DNA of 64,000 nucleotides from Chryseosolibacter sp964532595. Lineage in GTDB: Bacteria; Bacteroidota; Bacteroidia; Cytophagales; Cyclobacteriaceae. The translations under genes were made by a program, and so were the position numbers. The first letter of the stretch is position 1. Each line of letters begins with the position of its first letter. The notes below the pieces were generated by a model. The model ran no database searches, was not told the origin of the DNA, and saw nothing but the letters and a program-made list of their open reading frames with translations. The stretch lies in assembly GCA_964532595.1 (NCBI GenBank), contig CAZHIQ010000001.1:294529-358528 (forward strand), in the 5' to 3' direction. This document shows positions 62,269-64,000 of this stretch, in pieces.

Positions 62269-63054
62269 ATGGCAACTAAGAAGGGAATGTGTCTACTGTG
62301 TCGGAAAGAAAAGGATCTGATCAAGGCCCATATCTTTCCTGAACACATGTATAAAAAGTTGTATGATTCAAATCATAGGTATACAGAAGTCACTACTAGC
62401 CAAGAATCAGCATCCTCGAAGTACCAAAGGAAGGGACTCAGGGATGATTCGATCCTGTGCTTGGAATGTGATAGGGAGGTGCTAGGGGAGTTGGATAATT
62501 ATGCAGCGAGAGTCCTTTGGGGGTATGGAAAAATGGATCTTGGGCTTCGAGAATATTACAGCATCAATGATCCGCGCGTTCGATGGAAGCAGGCTGACAA
62601 TGTGAAGTCAGACTGGATGAAACTGTTTTTTCTAAGCATCCTCTGGCGGGCCCACGTGAGCAGGTTGCCGTTTTTTGGTGCCGTGGACCTTGGACAACGT
62701 CATGGAGAGACGGTCAGAAAAATTATTCGCGGACGTTTACCCGATGACAGATACCCGATATTACTCTTACAGTTTTCCCGGCTAGAACCGGATTCTCAGG
62801 CATTCATGTCGCAAATTCTACGACACAAGAGGAATGGAAAGACATTCTATTCAGCGATCGCATGTGGCCTGCGGATTGTGTGGTTTATTTCTGAAGATAG
62901 CCTCCCACCGAGTTTCAAGAATTACACAGTAGAGCCAGAGCGACCCCTCAAGGTTGTGTATTCGGCAACGCATGACTTGTCGTTCATTGCGAAGTTTTTA
63001 GGTGAAGATAATGTGAGGCTGATAAGTCAAATTGGTGAGAACGGAAAGCGTTAG
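62269..63054 (+). CDS. Hypothetical protein with HNH-like cysteine pairs
   Basis: A 261-aa soluble protein. The N-terminus has C8-x2-C11 (MCLLCRKEKDLIKAHIFPEHMYKKLY) with His21 in an AHIFPE phrase, and C64-x2-C67 (ILCLECDRE). This spacing of two Cys pairs around an H-I-x-P-E segment recalls zinc-stabilised HNH-type or related hypothetical families seen in genomic islands. No active-site set can be proven. The rest is alpha/beta with no membrane part. It is divergent from the regulator. A defence or DNA-processing role is possible but not shown. Confidence 0.65.
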   Translation: MATKKGMCLLCRKEKDLIKAHIFPEHMYKKLYDSNHRYTEVTTSQESASSKYQRKGLRDDSILCLECDREVLGELDNYAARVLWGYGKMDLGLREYYSINDPRVRWKQADNVKSDWMKLFFLSILWRAHVSRLPFFGAVDLGQRHGETVRKIIRGRLPDDRYPILLLQFSRLEPDSQAFMSQILRHKRNGKTFYSAIACGLRIVWFISEDSLPPSFKNYTVEPERPLKVVYSATHDLSFIAKFLGEDNVRLISQIGENGKR

Positions 63055-63097
63055 AGTAGGCCAGCCCTGCGCAGAAACTGTTTTTTTTACAAGGGGT

Positions 63098-63143
63098 TTG
63101 GGGAGCAGTGAGCGAGCGTAGCGAGTGAACGTCTGCTCCCCAA
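63098..63143. repeat. REP-like palindrome, copy 1
   Basis: TTGGGGAGCAG and CTGCTCCCCAA make an 11-bp stem. The loop contains GAGCGAGCGTAGCGAGTGAA, related on the other strand to the loop of the hairpin at 63436-63473. Confidence 0.6.
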
Positions 63144-63435
63144 CATTACTCTTTAATCAGAAAAAGGGTGACTAAAATACTGACACAACTTAGTTTGAAT
63201 CTTAGCTGTCTGTCGGTGATGACTCGAAACAGTACCATTTAAGGATTAAAAAACTCTTCACTTGGTTCAAGTTTAAAACTCGTTTCTTAGACCGGATGAT
63301 TTTCTGGTTGATCGCTAATTGCCCCAGGCTCCTTAGCAGGTACCGCTATGTCGGCTTGTCGCTCGGATGGATGGCGCGATTGGGGTTGCGGCCTTATTGC
63401 ACTAATTTCTTTTTTGATTTTACAGAAGGTGAAGG

Positions 63436-63473
63436 TTGGGGATTGGACGTTCGCTTCGCTCACTAATCCCCAA
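63436..63473. repeat. REP-like palindrome, copy 2
   Basis: TTGGGGATT and AATCCCCAA form a 9-bp stem around a loop containing ACGTTCGCTTCGCTCACT. Stem bases and loop words match copy 1 in inverse orientation. Confidence 0.6.
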
Positions 63474-63963
63474 ACCCCTGTCATTATTGATTCCTCTATA
63501 GGGTAAGTTTGTTCCATACTGTGACCGTCCACTAGGTGGAGTTTTCATTTGAGTTACATAGGGATGATAGTCATTAGCCTCCGATAGTAGCCCTAGACGA
63601 TAAGTCTTAAAAACAGTAAGCCCTAGAGGGGTTTCTGTCAAAAAAAATGACAGCCCATCTCCTGCGGTATTATTGAACAACTTATAAGCAAAGTGTCTAT
63701 GGTTTTTTTAAGCTTCTATTGGAGAGCCACATTTGCCCACTTACCGTCCTGTAACCTTTCGTTCAGGCCAGTGCTTCGTCGTTGGTCAACTTTTTTGATC
63801 TATCGGGGACCAAGCTCCTCCGCTATGTTTCCGTGTTATTTCAACGGTGCAGTTTCACTACCCGACTTCTGGTCACCCTAACAGCGGCCTACTGAGGTAC
63901 GATCCAATAGAGTCTCGTACCGGCTTGACGGACAACGTTACTGGCTGACTATTCCAGCGGCAT

Positions 63964-63993
63964 TGACCCCCTAATCCAGCAAGCTGACCCCCT
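63964..63993. repeat. Two TGACCCCCT repeats at the window edge
   Basis: TGACCCCCT at 63964-63972 and 63985-63993, exactly 21 bp apart. Repeated short terminal motifs of this kind occur at ends of IS21-type elements; the rest of any such element would lie outside the window. Confidence 0.3.
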
Positions 63994-64000
63994 TGTGATG

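Larger units (their letters stand above)
63055..64000. other. Terminal region with palindromes and no supportable gene
   Basis: 946 bp with only short, unconvincing frames on both strands. It holds two related hairpins (63098-63143, 63436-63473), a hairpin CTGTCA/TGACAG around a run of A at 63635-63653, and two copies of TGACCCCCT 21 bp apart at the very end. It may be decayed mobile DNA. Confidence 0.55.

Noticed and set aside
1..64000. CRISPR array
   Set aside because: The tandem arrays have 7- and 8-bp units without spacers; no 25-40-bp repeat with unique spacers and no cas gene is seen.

Overview
This window looks like a chromosome fragment from a gliding-type Bacteroidota bacterium (Cytophagales-like). 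The evidence is a SusC/SusD pair, a type IX secretion cargo with a gliding-type C-terminal domain beside a PorP/SprF protein, a Bacteroidetes-style acyl-ornithine arginine pathway, and promoters of the TTTG / TAnnTTTG type. The sequence is a scaffold with two 100-N gaps (47357-47456 and 48884-48983).

Layout. 0-8 kb: moaD and moaA (molybdenum cofactor), a TSUP permease, a YfhO-like membrane protein, an M48 protease and a membrane-anchored EEP-fold hydrolase. 8-16.4 kb: a compact arginine operon on the minus strand, read as GNAT acetyltransferase, argG, argC, argD, argF', argB, argE, argH. The carbamoyltransferase carries a residue that points to succinylornithine as substrate. 16.9-23.8 kb: a PorP/SprF protein divergent from a giant secreted PKD protein. 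24-30.7 kb: glutaminyl cyclotransferase with an unlisted 53-aa membrane protein, a class A serine hydrolase, threonylcarbamoyl-AMP synthase, pfkA, pgk and a beta-barrel protein. 31-36 kb: a hybrid histidine kinase convergent with an NtrC-type regulator. 37-47 kb: ahcY, a BNR-repeat protein, a coiled-coil lipoprotein, enoyl-CoA hydratase, comEC, phoH, a SAM hydrolase and a solA-type oxidase. 47.5-53.6 kb: a sugar porter facing a susD-susC pair.

A tRNA-Leu(CAA) at 54.74 kb marks the start of an accessory region that runs to the end of the window, is visibly richer in A/T and consists largely of unrecognised genes. Its centrepiece (55.9-62.0 kb, minus strand) is a putative bacteriocin/microcin-like system. 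In order of transcription it has a LuxR-type regulator with a degenerate receiver, a 50-aa double-glycine precursor peptide (60970-61122), a polytopic membrane protein, a membrane-anchored CxxC thioredoxin-like protein, a C39-peptidase ABC exporter, and an ABC permease plus ATPase suited to self-immunity. Three regularly spaced inverted repeats TCAGG-N(3-4)-CCTGA lie between the regulator and the peptide, just upstream of a plausible promoter. The gene set suggests a regulated, exported, possibly disulfide-bonded hydrophobic peptide; this is inferred from architecture, not shown.

Two families of short tandem repeats recur between genes: a 7-bp CGTACTT type that brackets the first assembly gap, and an 8-bp TTAACACT type that sits directly upstream of good -7 promoter boxes in at least two places. 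The last 0.95 kb holds dispersed palindromes but no gene I can support.
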